DNA of 64,000 bases from Bacteroidota bacterium. Lineage in GTDB: Bacteria > Bacteroidota > Bacteroidia > Bacteroidales > Prolixibacteraceae. Below are positions 1 to 8,558 of the stretch, one piece after another; within the stretch, counting starts at the first letter, position 1, and every line of letters starts with the position of its first letter. The notes under the pieces are model-generated. The model searched no databases. It saw only the letters and a list, made by a program, of their open reading frames with translations, and was not told the DNA's origin. The position numbers were made by a program, and so were the translations under genes. Location: the NCBI GenBank assembly GCA_023428545.1, contig JAEYXH010000011.1, forward strand, positions 62,001-126,000, in the 5' to 3' direction.

Positions 1-1
1 A

Positions 2-841
2 TTTGAATCGGCAGGAAAAAAAGTAGGCTCATTGTCGGTCAACCTCATACGGTTGTTGATCGCATTTCTGATTTATGCGGTTTACCTGAAGATTACACGG
101 GGAATGTTCCTTCCCTGGGATGCAGGTCTTGAACGATGGCTTTGGCTGAGTTTGTCAGGTCTTGTAGGATTTGTGATCGGAGATCTTTTGCTCTTTCAGG
201 CTTTCGTGGTTGTTGGCGCCCGCGTGTCAATGCTTATCATGGCCTTCGCTCCGCCCATTACAGCCCTTATTGGCTGGTTAATGCTCGGGGAAGTACTTAC
301 TCCCATGAACTGGCTGGGAATGGCTATAACCATCGCAGGAATCAGTGTGGTGATCCTTAAAAGATCCAAGTCGAACGGGAGCTCCCGATTGCCAAGACTT
401 ACCTCTGCCTATTCGTTGCAGGGTGTTTTGCTGGCTTTTGGAGGTGCCGTGGGTCAGGCAGCCGGACTGATTCTGAGTAAGAAGGGGATGGGTGAATATG
501 ATGCATTCGCTTCTTCCCAGATAAGAGTCATGGCGGGAATTGCCGGATTCACCATTTTATTCTTTATCATGAAGCGATGGAGGAAAGTGGGAGAGGCTAT
601 GAGAAATACCTCAGCGATGAAGAGAATTACCCTGGGGTCAGTTTTTGGACCATTTCTGGGAGTATCCTTTTCACTGCTTGCCATCCAAAATACCCAAGCA
701 GGAATCGCGGCAACCTTGATGGCCATTGTTCCTGTGCTGATCATCCCTCCTGCAATTTTTCTCTTTAAGGAGAAACCAAACTGGAAAGAAATTGTGGGTG
801 CCTTTATCGCTGTTGGGGGAGTGGCGCTGTTTTTTCTTTAG
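2..841 (+). CDS. DMT-superfamily (EamA) permease, 5' end cut by window
   Basis: Inner-membrane permease of the drug/metabolite transporter superfamily; substrate unknown. The reading frame is open to the left edge (codons from base 2 read FESAGKKVGSLSVNL), and a TTG at 32 is unlikely to be the true start because EamA proteins have another transmembrane helix before this point. Two EamA repeats are visible, each of about five hydrophobic helices; the first ends around GISVVILKRSK and the second starts at LQGVLLAFGGAVGQAAGLILSKKG. The end FKEKPNWKEIVGAFIAVGGVALFFL is the usual last helix. The family is normally near 300 residues, so perhaps 15-25 residues are missing. The family call is firm; the substrate cannot be told from sequence. 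Confidence 0.88.
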   Translation, partial: FESAGKKVGSLSVNLIRLLIAFLIYAVYLKITRGMFLPWDAGLERWLWLSLSGLVGFVIGDLLLFQAFVVVGARVSMLIMAFAPPITALIGWLMLGEVLTPMNWLGMAITIAGISVVILKRSKSNGSSRLPRLTSAYSLQGVLLAFGGAVGQAAGLILSKKGMGEYDAFASSQIRVMAGIAGFTILFFIMKRWRKVGEAMRNTSAMKRITLGSVFGPFLGVSFSLLAIQNTQAGIAATLMAIVPVLIIPPAIFLFKEKPNWKEIVGAFIAVGGVALFFL

Positions 842-919
842 AAGAATGTCTTGTTTGCGTATTGATTCTGTCGGGATTTTCAATTCATTCCCGAAATTTT
901 AAGAATGCTGAATATTGAC

Positions 920-951
920 TTGTTTCATACTTCCAAAAATCCGTACATTTG
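920..951 (+). promoter_or_regulatory. Bacteroidota-type promoter for the DUF4870-like gene
   Basis: TTG at 920-922, a 21-base spacer, then TACATTTG at 944-951, matching the TAnnTTTG -7 box of the Bacteroidota primary sigma factor. It lies 24 bases before the ATG at 976. Confidence 0.6.
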
Positions 952-975
952 AATGTTCCTATAAATTGAACTTAC

Positions 976-1287
976 ATGAATGCAAAAGTAAAAGCGATCG
1001 TTTCCCATATCTTTTTTATTGGCTGGGTTATCTCCTTCGTAGTGAACCTGAATGATAAGGAGGAATATGCCAGTTATTATATCCGGCAGAACCTTGGGTT
1101 GCTGCTGGCCGGACTGGCAGTGGGATTGTTCAATGGATTCCCGATAATTGGGTGGCTGGTTTCCTTTGTTGGCGGCATCCTTGTTTTTGTATTTTGGTTG
1201 ATGAGCCTGATCTGGTCAATCAGTGGCGAAATGAAACCAGTGCCATGGGTTGGTCAGTATTTTCAGGATTGGTTCAGGACTTTCTAG
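976..1287 (+). CDS. Small DUF4870-like membrane protein
   Basis: A 103-residue integral membrane protein of unknown function. It has three hydrophobic segments: about 5-24, 40-62 and 64-85. The arrangement (short helix, polar loop with a YYIRQNLGL motif, then two adjacent helices) fits the DUF4870/Tic20-like small membrane proteins, in which the conserved YAxxxxRQ-type motif sits between helices 1 and 2. It stands alone with its own promoter (TTG-N21-TACATTTG) and converges on ilvA. Assignment to DUF4870 is by motif and topology recall and is not certain; the gene itself is convincing. Confidence 0.75.
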   Translation: MNAKVKAIVSHIFFIGWVISFVVNLNDKEEYASYYIRQNLGLLLAGLAVGLFNGFPIIGWLVSFVGGILVFVFWLMSLIWSISGEMKPVPWVGQYFQDWFRTF

Positions 1288-1334
1288 ACAGCCAACACAA
1301 ACCTTACCTTTTTTAAAAATCTTCAAATGCCATT

Positions 1335-2591
1335 TCAGATAAGTATCTGGAACAGGTCTGGTCTGTCATTCAGGTATTCATATATGAATCCATGTTTGTC
1401 GAGCCTTTGGATCAGTCCGTTAAAGTCATCCTTGTTTTGAAGTTCTATACCAATGACTGCCGGTCCGTTTTCACGGTTGGTTTTTTTGCGATATTCAAAA
1501 AAGGTGATGTCATCAGTCGGTCCCAGTACCTGGTCTGTGAAGATTCTCAAAGCACCGGCCCTTTGCGGGAACCTGACAATAAAATAGTGTTTCAGTCCTT
1601 CATATAATAGTGACCTTTCCTTGATATCCTCTGTGCGGGTTATGTCATTGTTGCTGCCAGAAACAATACAAACCACTGTTTTCCCCCTGATCTGGTCAGC
1701 ATAATGATCAAGCGCTGCAATTGCCAGGGCTCCGGCCGGTTCCACCACAATGGCGTCCTGGTTATAGAGCTCAAGTATTTTGGTACATATTTTTCCTTCG
1801 TGAACGAGAACAATCTCATGGGTCACTTTCTTGCAGATTTCAAAAGTCAGTTTTCCGGGTGTTTGCACAGCGGCACCATCCACAAATTTGTCGATCTCCT
1901 CAAGTGAAACCAACTTCCCGGTCTCGAGCGATTTTTTCATGGAAGGGGCTCCGGCTGGTTCCACCCCGACAATCCGGGTGGCCGGACTCATTTCCCGGAA
2001 GTATGCACCCACTCCCGAAATGAGTCCACCGCCACCGATAGGTACAAAGAGAAAGTCAATCGGTTGACCCGACTGCTGCAATATCTCCAGTCCAACAGTG
2101 CCTTGGCCTTCAATGATGAGGGGGTCGTCAAAGGGATGAATGAAGCACTTTCCTGTTTTACGGCTGTCAGAAAGTGCAGCTGAATTTGATTCATCGAAAG
2201 TGTCACCTTTCAAAACAATTTCGATATTTTCCCTGCCAAACATTCTTACCTGGGTAATCTTTTGACGGGGAGTGGTGGCTGGCATGTAGATTTTCCCTTT
2301 AATTCCCAAGGCCTGACAGGCATAGGCAACTCCCTGGGCATGATTTCCGGCACTTGCGCAAACAACACCCTGGCCTCTTTCTTCTGCCGTCAGTGAAACC
2401 ATCTTATTGTATGCTCCCCTAAGTTTGTAGGACCTGACAGCCAGCAAGTCTTCCCTTTTCAAAAGAATACGGGCATGATAGCGCTCGCTCAGGTTTCGGT
2501 TTTCCTGAAGTGGCGAATCGTCCACCACGCCCCTGAGATTGAGCTTTGCCCTGGCAATATCCTTTAGTTCAGGATAATATGATTTGTTCAT
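1335..2591 (-). CDS. ilvA: Threonine dehydratase (threonine ammonia-lyase)
   Basis: PLP enzyme that deaminates threonine to 2-oxobutyrate, the entry to isoleucine synthesis. Fold type II PLP domain spans about residues 1-320: the Schiff-base lysine is K56 in RSYKLRGAYNKM, the asparagine loop is SAGNHAQGVAY, and the phosphate-binding loop is PIGGGGLISG. Residues about 335-418 form a single ACT-like regulatory domain (FPQRAGALRIF), so this is the short form (418 aa, as in Firmicutes IlvA) and not the two-ACT enterobacterial form (about 514 aa). Feedback control by isoleucine is expected but unproven. It lies 51 bases downstream of a GT39 glycosyltransferase gene on the same strand and about 3 kb from leuB, outside the attenuated ilv-leu units. 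Catabolic TdcB-type action is less likely because of the ACT-like tail. Confidence 0.95.
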   Translation of the reverse strand: MNKSYYPELKDIARAKLNLRGVVDDSPLQENRNLSERYHARILLKREDLLAVRSYKLRGAYNKMVSLTAEERGQGVVCASAGNHAQGVAYACQALGIKGKIYMPATTPRQKITQVRMFGRENIEIVLKGDTFDESNSAALSDSRKTGKCFIHPFDDPLIIEGQGTVGLEILQQSGQPIDFLFVPIGGGGLISGVGAYFREMSPATRIVGVEPAGAPSMKKSLETGKLVSLEEIDKFVDGAAVQTPGKLTFEICKKVTHEIVLVHEGKICTKILELYNQDAIVVEPAGALAIAALDHYADQIRGKTVVCIVSGSNNDITRTEDIKERSLLYEGLKHYFIVRFPQRAGALRIFTDQVLGPTDDITFFEYRKKTNRENGPAVIGIELQNKDDFNGLIQRLDKHGFIYEYLNDRPDLFQILI

Positions 2592-2642
2592 GCGTTTTGC
2601 TTGAAATGATGGTTTTCAGTTTTCCGATATTTTTATTCATGC

Positions 2643-4286
2643 TTAGCGATTACCCTCATTTGGAAGTTTTACCAGGTATAACTTACTGAGCTTTGATGCC
2701 CTGGTTTTTGGATTCAAAAACGCGGGAGTCTGCTGTGCAATCTGTCGGTGATTGAATTCAATGACTCTCGTGTCAGGTTTGCGATCCAAAATAAGTTTGA
2801 GTCCCTTGGTTCCTGTAAATATCCAATCTCCTGTTTCTGACATTAACTGATCAATCTCATCAACCGTTTCATAATAGGTTCCGACATTCTTGCAATAATA
2901 GAAAAGTTCCCAATACTTTCCTTCAGGTAAGAATAGGTGAATTTGTTCCATATTGCCTGTTTCTTCATTTATGATTTCAATTGCTTGGTATGGCGCATGA
3001 TAGGTTTTCATGTGCGGATAAAAGCTAAAGAACAGGCTAAACAGGAATGCGGTAAATGAAAAGGCCAGTATTCCAAATTCTTTGTTAAAAGAGGTTTGTC
3101 GGATTGCAACCCAGGCCACGGCTGTCAGGAACAATCCTAATAATAACCAATAGATAAGCTTGTCTTCAGGATAAATCCAGAAAACAAAAAGACCAATCAA
3201 TATCCAGAAAGCTATTCCAATAATGTAATGGAGTGTTCGGATTGTTTTAAAAATGGCTGGTTTGACTTCTTCTGATAAATATCGCTGAAGGAAATTAGCT
3301 GCAAGTATCATCATAAGAGGGGAGATGGCCAGCATATAGTGTGGATTCTTCATTTTTGCCATGGATAGGACCAATATGTAAGGTAGAATTCCCCCCATGG
3401 TATATAGTTCGGTATCCATGACCTTATTTCTTATACCGGAAATGAACGCCGCGATTTTTTGTCCGAATCCGAAATAAGCCAATACAGAGACGGGTGCCAG
3501 GACATACAATGCCGTATGGAGGTAAAATACTGGATCGGTATTGGTGCCCTGGTAGCTTCCAGTAATCCTTCCAACGTTATTCGTCCAGAAATAGAATTTG
3601 ATTCCTTCCATCCCAAACTGGTTATATAGTCCAATCAAGGCTGGTGTGATTGCGAGCAACAACAATGGGACAGCCACCAGCCATTGCCAGTGGAAAATGT
3701 CTTTCCACCGCCGGTGCCCAATCAGTTGGGCCCCTATGGCCATCGCCGGAATGACCATCCCAACCGGTCCTTTGGCCAACATGGCCAATCCCACGGAGAT
3801 GATTCCCCCAATATAATAAAGGAAGTTTCCTTTTTCAAAATACCTGACAAGCAGCCAGATGGCAAGCATAACCATCGAAGATAATGCTGTGTCGGTATGG
3901 GGATCATTATGGAAATAGATATATCCCAGACTTAAAACCCAGAAAACAGTGGCATAGGCTGCAGTTTTTTTGTTGTATAACAATTTCGTTAGCAGGTATG
4001 TCGCAATAATTCCGGGTAGTGACAATAGTAAAACAGCCAACTTGAAAGAAAAATCGGATACCCCGAATATCCGGTACATCATAGCCCCTGCCCAAAACAT
4101 TAGTGGTGGTTTCTGGTCATAAGCCTCTCCTGCAATGGTCAGGTTAATCCAGTCACCACTCTCAACGATTTCACGGCTGACCTGGGCATATTTTGCCGAA
4201 TTCATGGTCAGGGAAGTGCCAAAACTTGCCGCAATTGTTATGGCGAAGAATAATCCCAGAATTATCCATAGCTTCTTATCTGTCAT
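2643..4286 (-). CDS. GT39-type membrane glycosyltransferase (ArnT/PMT-like)
   Basis: A 547-residue polytopic protein of the GT-C fold, which uses polyprenyl-phosphate sugar donors on the outer face of the inner membrane. After the first helix (8-28) comes the large periplasmic loop typical of the family, with the DQKPPLMFW motif near residue 57 that is common to ArnT/PMT_2 proteins. Around eleven further hydrophobic segments follow, then a soluble C-terminal part of about 120 residues (from about 425). Acceptor (lipid A, protein or polysaccharide) is unknown. Its start is 51 bases upstream of ilvA in the same direction, which is probably incidental. A putative promoter sits at 4348-4378. The family is confident; ArnT function is not claimed because no arn genes are nearby. 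Confidence 0.85.
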   Translation of the reverse strand: MTDKKLWIILGLFFAITIAASFGTSLTMNSAKYAQVSREIVESGDWINLTIAGEAYDQKPPLMFWAGAMMYRIFGVSDFSFKLAVLLLSLPGIIATYLLTKLLYNKKTAAYATVFWVLSLGYIYFHNDPHTDTALSSMVMLAIWLLVRYFEKGNFLYYIGGIISVGLAMLAKGPVGMVIPAMAIGAQLIGHRRWKDIFHWQWLVAVPLLLLAITPALIGLYNQFGMEGIKFYFWTNNVGRITGSYQGTNTDPVFYLHTALYVLAPVSVLAYFGFGQKIAAFISGIRNKVMDTELYTMGGILPYILVLSMAKMKNPHYMLAISPLMMILAANFLQRYLSEEVKPAIFKTIRTLHYIIGIAFWILIGLFVFWIYPEDKLIYWLLLGLFLTAVAWVAIRQTSFNKEFGILAFSFTAFLFSLFFSFYPHMKTYHAPYQAIEIINEETGNMEQIHLFLPEGKYWELFYYCKNVGTYYETVDEIDQLMSETGDWIFTGTKGLKLILDRKPDTRVIEFNHRQIAQQTPAFLNPKTRASKLSKLYLVKLPNEGNR

Positions 4287-4337
4287 AATTTTGTATTAGC
4301 AGTAGATCTTTCCCTATAAAATTTGCAGAATCTGGAT

Positions 4338-4366
4338 TTGATTCATGCAAAGATGAACGATTTTTG
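4338..4366 (+). promoter_or_regulatory. Putative promoter for the 225-aa membrane protein
   Basis: TTG (4338-4340), 18-base spacer, GATTTTTG (4359-4366), one mismatch from TAnnTTTG. The ATG follows at 4423. Divergent and overlapping with the GT39 promoter. Confidence 0.35.
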
Positions 4367-4378
4367 CGACTTCAGCAA
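4348..4378 (-). promoter_or_regulatory. Putative promoter for the GT39 gene
   Basis: On the minus strand: TTG (4376-4378), a 20-base spacer, then CATCTTTG (4348-4355), one mismatch from TAnnTTTG. It overlaps the putative plus-strand promoter of the divergent membrane-protein gene, so the two may compete. Confidence 0.4.
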
Positions 4379-4422
4379 TTCAGGGGAAAATGTTATTTTC
4401 GCCATGAATTCAAAAATCGGAT

Positions 4423-5100
4423 ATGAATAAGCATTTTACCAGATATGTCGAAATCGTTGGATTTTCATTGCTTCTGTTTTTTACCGGCTATGGTCTGTTG
4501 ATGGCTGGAAAAGGGCAGGAAGCTTTCATGGAGTGGCTAAGGGAAGACGGATTGGTGGAGAACCTTACGGCCCTGTTTCTTCTAGGCTCCAGTGCCGTTG
4601 GTGTTTACAGGTCTATTGGTCATTATCGGGTTAAGGCCTGGAAACCGATGATTACCTGGTCGGTTGTCGCTTTCCTGTTTTTCTTTGGGGCTGGAGAGGA
4701 AATCAGCTGGGGTCAGAGAATCTTTGAAATTGAAACACCCGGATTTTTCGCAGAGAAGAATATCCAGAACGAGATGAATCTGCATAATCTTGTCATCGGT
4801 GGGGTTAAGGTGAATATGCTCGTGTTTTCACAGATGCTGTTCGGGGTATTGGCCATTTACCTGTTATTGCTCCGACCATTGGCAAGTAAACTTTCCTGGG
4901 TCAATCGATTATTGGGTGATTTTCAGGTTCCACTGGCACGATGGACTTACGTTGTAATCTGGCTGGTTTTTATGGGGATAGTGAATATGATCAACCTTGT
5001 AAAGGCCGGGGAACTCTATGAGTTTATTTTTTCGGTAATGTTCCTGGTTATTTTTCTAAATCCCTTTTTTATACTTCCCAAAAACAGAAAACTTTCCTGA
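4423..5100 (+). CDS. Conserved membrane protein with GAGEEISWGQR motif
   Basis: Not assigned to a named function. The 225 residues contain about six hydrophobic segments: roughly 8-26, 46-58, 75-90, 127-147, 172-192 and 203-218. Between the third and fourth lies GAGEEISWGQRIF followed by HNL, a strikingly polar, acidic cluster (E-E-x-S-W-G-Q-R then N-x-H-N) next to a helix end. That pattern recurs in uncharacterised bacterial membrane proteins as I recall, and looks like an active or metal site facing a membrane surface. The gene is alone on its strand, divergent from the GT39 gene. Its last codons are shared with the left arm of the terminator that closes the leu operon on the other strand. 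Confidence 0.75.
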   Translation: MNKHFTRYVEIVGFSLLLFFTGYGLLMAGKGQEAFMEWLREDGLVENLTALFLLGSSAVGVYRSIGHYRVKAWKPMITWSVVAFLFFFGAGEEISWGQRIFEIETPGFFAEKNIQNEMNLHNLVIGGVKVNMLVFSQMLFGVLAIYLLLLRPLASKLSWVNRLLGDFQVPLARWTYVVIWLVFMGIVNMINLVKAGELYEFIFSVMFLVIFLNPFFILPKNRKLS

Positions 5101-5160
5101 TGTTTTCCGGAGACCTTTTGTTTGGTCACCTGCACTGACAGGAGCAGCATCAGGAAAGTT
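5079..5160 (-). terminator. Large-loop terminator closing the leu operon
   Basis: A perfect 13-base inverted repeat, AACTTTCCTGATG at 5090-5102 and its complement at 5148-5160, encloses 45 bases. On the minus strand it lies just after the leuB stop (5173) and is followed by a T-rich tract (TTTTCTGTTTTT). Inside the loop two further hairpins are possible: GGAGACC/GGTCACC (5109-5115/5124-5130, one mismatch) and CTGC/GCAG (5130-5133/5144-5147). The left arm overlaps the stop codon of the convergent membrane-protein gene. Confidence 0.7.
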
Positions 5161-5172
5161 GTCATGTTGTAA

Positions 5173-6237
5173 TCAGTTTTCGTCAATCCAACTGGCGATC
5201 CAGTCGCCTACATCCGATGTCGACCGGGGATTATTCTCCACAATGTCAACCGTGGCATAACCTGCTTCAAGGGATGCCGCAACTGCCTGCCGAATGATTT
5301 GGCCTTCTTCTTTCAGGTTAAAGGCATATTCAAACATCATGGCAGCCGAAAGGATGGTTGCAATTGGATTGGCAATATTTTTACCTGCCGCTTGAGGATA
5401 TGAGCCATGTATTGGTTCAAATACGGAAGTGTGTAATCCAATCGAGGCCGAAGGAAGCAGTCCGAGTGATCCTGTGATGACACTGGCTTCATCGGTAAGT
5501 ATATCCCCAAACATATTCTCCGTCACCAGTACATCGAATTTCTTAGGCCACTGGATGATCTGCATGGCTGCATTGTCAACGAACATATAGTCGGTCTCAA
5601 TGTCTGGATACTGTGGTGCCAGTTCCTGTGCCACTTCCCTCCAAAGACGCGAACTTTCCAGAACATTGGCTTTATCCACAACGGTAAGTTTCCGGTTTCT
5701 TTTGCCTGCAAATTCATAGGCCAGTTTGAGAATTCTGACAATTTCCTCACGCGTATAGGTGCAGGTGTCGAATGCGGTGTTTCCGTTGTCTTTTCTGCCT
5801 TTTTCGCCGAAATAAATACCACCGGTGAGTTCCCTGATGCAAACGAAATCTGCTCCTTCAACCAGGTCACGGCGCAACGGGGATTTATGCAACAGAGAAG
5901 GGAAAGTTTCAACGGGTCGGATGTTGGCGTATAGCCCCAGTTGCTTTCTCATCCGAAGCAACCCTTGCTCAGGCCTGACAGGGGCTTTGGGATTGTTGTC
6001 AAACCGGGGATCTCCTATGGCCCCGAACAGGACGGCATCCGACTGAAGGCACAGTTCATGGGTCTCAGGTGGATAGGGATCGCCAGTTTGGTCAATGGCA
6101 GCTGCGCCGGTCAGCGCGAAGGTGAATTCAGGTTTGTGGTCGAATTTCCTGCTGACTGCTTTGACAACTTTGATTGCCTGTTCTATGATTTCTGGCCCGA
6201 TTCCGTCTCCGGGCAGGACTGCGATTTTAAAATCCAT
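5173..6237 (-). CDS. leuB: 3-isopropylmalate dehydrogenase
   Basis: NAD-dependent oxidative decarboxylation of 3-isopropylmalate to 2-oxoisocaproate in leucine synthesis; the same enzyme can act on 3-methylmalate if a citramalate route runs. The 354 residues match family length. Visible motifs: N-terminal [10 protein letters not shown], the substrate-binding arginines [27 protein letters not shown], the conserved K-A-N in [15 protein letters not shown], metal aspartates in [26 protein letters not shown], and the adenine-binding [18 protein letters not shown]. It is the last gene of the leu unit, 14 bases after the CimA/LeuA2-like gene, and is followed by the large-loop terminator. Confidence 0.97.
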   Translation of the reverse strand: MDFKIAVLPGDGIGPEIIEQAIKVVKAVSRKFDHKPEFTFALTGAAAIDQTGDPYPPETHELCLQSDAVLFGAIGDPRFDNNPKAPVRPEQGLLRMRKQLGLYANIRPVETFPSLLHKSPLRRDLVEGADFVCIRELTGGIYFGEKGRKDNGNTAFDTCTYTREEIVRILKLAYEFAGKRNRKLTVVDKANVLESSRLWREVAQELAPQYPDIETDYMFVDNAAMQIIQWPKKFDVLVTENMFGDILTDEASVITGSLGLLPSASIGLHTSVFEPIHGSYPQAAGKNIANPIATILSAAMMFEYAFNLKEEGQIIRQAVAASLEAGYATVDIVENNPRSTSDVGDWIASWIDEN

Positions 6238-6251
6238 ATCTTGAAATATTG

Positions 6252-7811
6252 TTATGCGTTTAAACTAGTATAATCATTCTCGACAATATTGAGCATTTTG
6301 AGGGTGGCTTTGATGGCTGCCGCTGTTTGGTCAGGATCCAGACCGCGTGTCTTGAATTCACGCCCGTTTTGCCAGGTAATGACGGTTTCAACCAGTGCAT
6401 CTGTTCTTCCTCCAGGGGGAATGGTCACGGTATAATCGATCAGCTGGGGTAGGGGTTTCCCCAGCTTTTTGTAAATCTTGCGAAGTGCCCTCATGAAAGC
6501 ATCGTACTGTCCGTCTCCTGCATCATGTGCCTCATAAAGTCCATCGCCTATCTGGATGCTGAGGGTTGCCACGGGTTTTAATCCCATGGCGTGGGTGATG
6601 GAGTAATTCTTGATATGAATTTTTTCATCCACTGACTGCGTGCTAAGCACATCAGCCACTATGTAGGGAAGATCCTCAGTCGTTACATTTTCTTTTCGGT
6701 CACCAAGATCAATGATTCGATCGGTGACTTTTTTCAGGGACTCAGGGTCCAGTTCAATGCCAATGTCTTCAAGATTCTTCCTGATGTTGGCTTTTCCTGA
6801 GGTTTTACCCAGTGCATATTTGCGGATCCTGCCAAATCTCTCTGGAAGTAACTCGTTGAAGTAGAGATTATTCTTGTTGTCACCGTCAGCATGGATTCCA
6901 CTGCATTGGGTGAATACAAATTCCCCGATCAGTGGTTTGTTGGTTGGTATCCGGATTCCTGAAAAGGATTCGACAACCCTGGAGATGCGATTCAGCATTT
7001 CTTCCCTGACATTGGTCTTCATTTTCAGGTGGTCCTTGACTGTGGCCACAACACTGGATAATGGTGCGTTTCCTGCTCTTTCCCCCAATCCGTTCACTGT
7101 TGTGTGCACGCAACGGATGCCTGCCTTGATGGCATGAAAGACGTTGGCAATCGCCAGGTCGTAATCATTGTGGGCGTGAAAATCAAAAACCACATCAGGA
7201 TAGGTTTCAATCATCTCCTTGCAAAAGTCGTATGTTTCATCCGGATCTAGAATTCCGAGTGTATCGGGCAGCATGATTCGTTTTACCGGCTCTTTCTGAA
7301 GAGAGGAAACCATGAAATGGACATAATCGCGTGAATGACGCATCCCGTTTGACCAATCTTCAAGATAGATGTTAACATCAATACCCATTTCTCTGGCTTT
7401 CATGATTACGCCACGAATGTCATCGATGTGTTGCTCGGGTGTTTTCCTGAGTTGCTGGGTGACATGCTTGAATGATCCTTTGCAGAGTAAATTAATGACT
7501 TTGCCTCCTGCATCTTTGATCCAGTTGAGGGAAATGTCACCGTCAACAAAACCAAGAATTTCGACCCTGTGGCCATATCCCCGGTCATTTGCCCAGGACA
7601 GGATTTTTTTTGCTCCCTGGAATTCTCCTGCAGATACCCTGGCTGAGGCAACCTCAATTCGGTCGACCCCGACATCTTCCAATAAAATGCGGGCTACGCT
7701 TACCTTTTCAGTTTCACTGAATGCGACACCCGATGTTTGTTCTCCGTCGCGGAGCGTGGTGTCCATGATGGTTACACACTGGTCGCTGACGTTTACTTTT
7801 TGTCCTGTCAT
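6252..7811 (-). CDS. LeuA paralogue, probable citramalate synthase (CimA-like)
   Basis: HMG-CoA-lyase-like condensing enzyme of the 2-isopropylmalate/citramalate/homocitrate synthase family, 519 residues. The TIM barrel carries DTTLRDGEQ near residue 17, metal-binding HAHND near 215, and the [11 protein letters not shown] signature; the C-terminal part from about 390 looks like the LeuA dimerisation/allosteric domain. It differs from the first LeuA at 10079 in the substrate pocket ([11 protein letters not shown] against [11 protein letters not shown]), and resembles the CimA-like branch. Its start overlaps the leuD stop by four bases (ATGA), so it is translationally coupled, and leuB follows 14 bases on. 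Position between leuCD and leuB fits citramalate plus acetyl-CoA chemistry leading to 2-oxobutyrate. Alternatives: a second isopropylmalate synthase or a homocitrate-type enzyme. The substrate is an inference. Confidence 0.8.
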   Translation of the reverse strand: MTGQKVNVSDQCVTIMDTTLRDGEQTSGVAFSETEKVSVARILLEDVGVDRIEVASARVSAGEFQGAKKILSWANDRGYGHRVEILGFVDGDISLNWIKDAGGKVINLLCKGSFKHVTQQLRKTPEQHIDDIRGVIMKAREMGIDVNIYLEDWSNGMRHSRDYVHFMVSSLQKEPVKRIMLPDTLGILDPDETYDFCKEMIETYPDVVFDFHAHNDYDLAIANVFHAIKAGIRCVHTTVNGLGERAGNAPLSSVVATVKDHLKMKTNVREEMLNRISRVVESFSGIRIPTNKPLIGEFVFTQCSGIHADGDNKNNLYFNELLPERFGRIRKYALGKTSGKANIRKNLEDIGIELDPESLKKVTDRIIDLGDRKENVTTEDLPYIVADVLSTQSVDEKIHIKNYSITHAMGLKPVATLSIQIGDGLYEAHDAGDGQYDAFMRALRKIYKKLGKPLPQLIDYTVTIPPGGRTDALVETVITWQNGREFKTRGLDPDQTAAAIKATLKMLNIVENDYTSLNA

Positions 7812-8401
7812 TGTTTTGTCTTTTCAAATTCTGCTATCTCATCCTTTAGGCTGACCAGATAGTCAATGTCATCCAATCCGTTGAGCAGGCAATGCTTTTT
7901 GTAGGGATTGATCTCGAAAGTCTCGGATTCGCCCGAAGAGAGGTTGACTATGCTTTGGCTCATCAGGTCAACCTTGAATTCAGCACCGGGATTTTGTTCG
8001 ACCGTGTCGAGAAGTTTCTGGAGGAATCCGGGTGTCACCACAACGGGGAGCAATCCGTTATTTAATGCATTGTTCTTGAAGATGTCAGCAAAAAAGCTGC
8101 TGATCACTACACGAAATCCGTAATCATAGAGCGCCCATGCCGCATGTTCACGACTGGAGCCACTTCCAAAATTCTTGCCTGCTATGAGGATTTTGCCCGA
8201 ATAAGTGGGATTGTTAAGCACAAAGTCGGGTTTGGGCTGGTTTTGCCTGTCGTAACGCCAATCCCTGAACAGGTTGTCTCCAAATCCTTTGCGTTCAACC
8301 GCTTTTAAAAAGCGGGCAGGGATGATCTGGTCTGTATCCACATTTTCAACCTGCAATGGAATTGCGGTCGATACCAGTGTTGAAAATTTATCGTAGGCCA
8401 T
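7808..8401 (-). CDS. leuD: 3-isopropylmalate dehydratase small subunit
   Basis: Swivelling domain subunit of isopropylmalate isomerase, working with LeuC to convert 2- to 3-isopropylmalate (and citramalate to methylmalate). Conserved [14 protein letters not shown] near the N-terminus and the [13 protein letters not shown] motif are both present. I take the ATG at 8401 (MAYDKF), which gives 197 residues as usual for the family; an upstream ATG at 8428 would add nine residues and begins five bases after a hairpin at 8434-8459. The stop overlaps the next gene's start by four bases. Confidence 0.95.
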   Translation of the reverse strand: MAYDKFSTLVSTAIPLQVENVDTDQIIPARFLKAVERKGFGDNLFRDWRYDRQNQPKPDFVLNNPTYSGKILIAGKNFGSGSSREHAAWALYDYGFRVVISSFFADIFKNNALNNGLLPVVVTPGFLQKLLDTVEQNPGAEFKVDLMSQSIVNLSSGESETFEINPYKKHCLLNGLDDIDYLVSLKDEIAEFEKTKQ

Positions 8402-8433
8402 TTTTTGTTTTTTAATCAGAACATTCATGAATT

Positions 8434-8459
8434 AAACCCTCGTAGGTTTCGATGGGTTT
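8434..8459 (-). other. Intercistronic hairpin before leuD
   Basis: On the minus strand AAACCC, a bulged A, TCG, a 7-base loop, CGA and GGGTTT make a nine-pair hairpin between leuC and leuD. No T-tract follows, so it does not look like a terminator; a role in transcript stability or translation of leuD is a guess. Confidence 0.4.
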
Positions 8460-8558
8460 GATGCTTTTTATTTAATTCTTTTTCGATTATGTGATTTCAC
8501 GGGTGTTTGGCCGATTCTGGCATCAAACTTACCGTGTGGTGGTCACATCGGTCGATAG

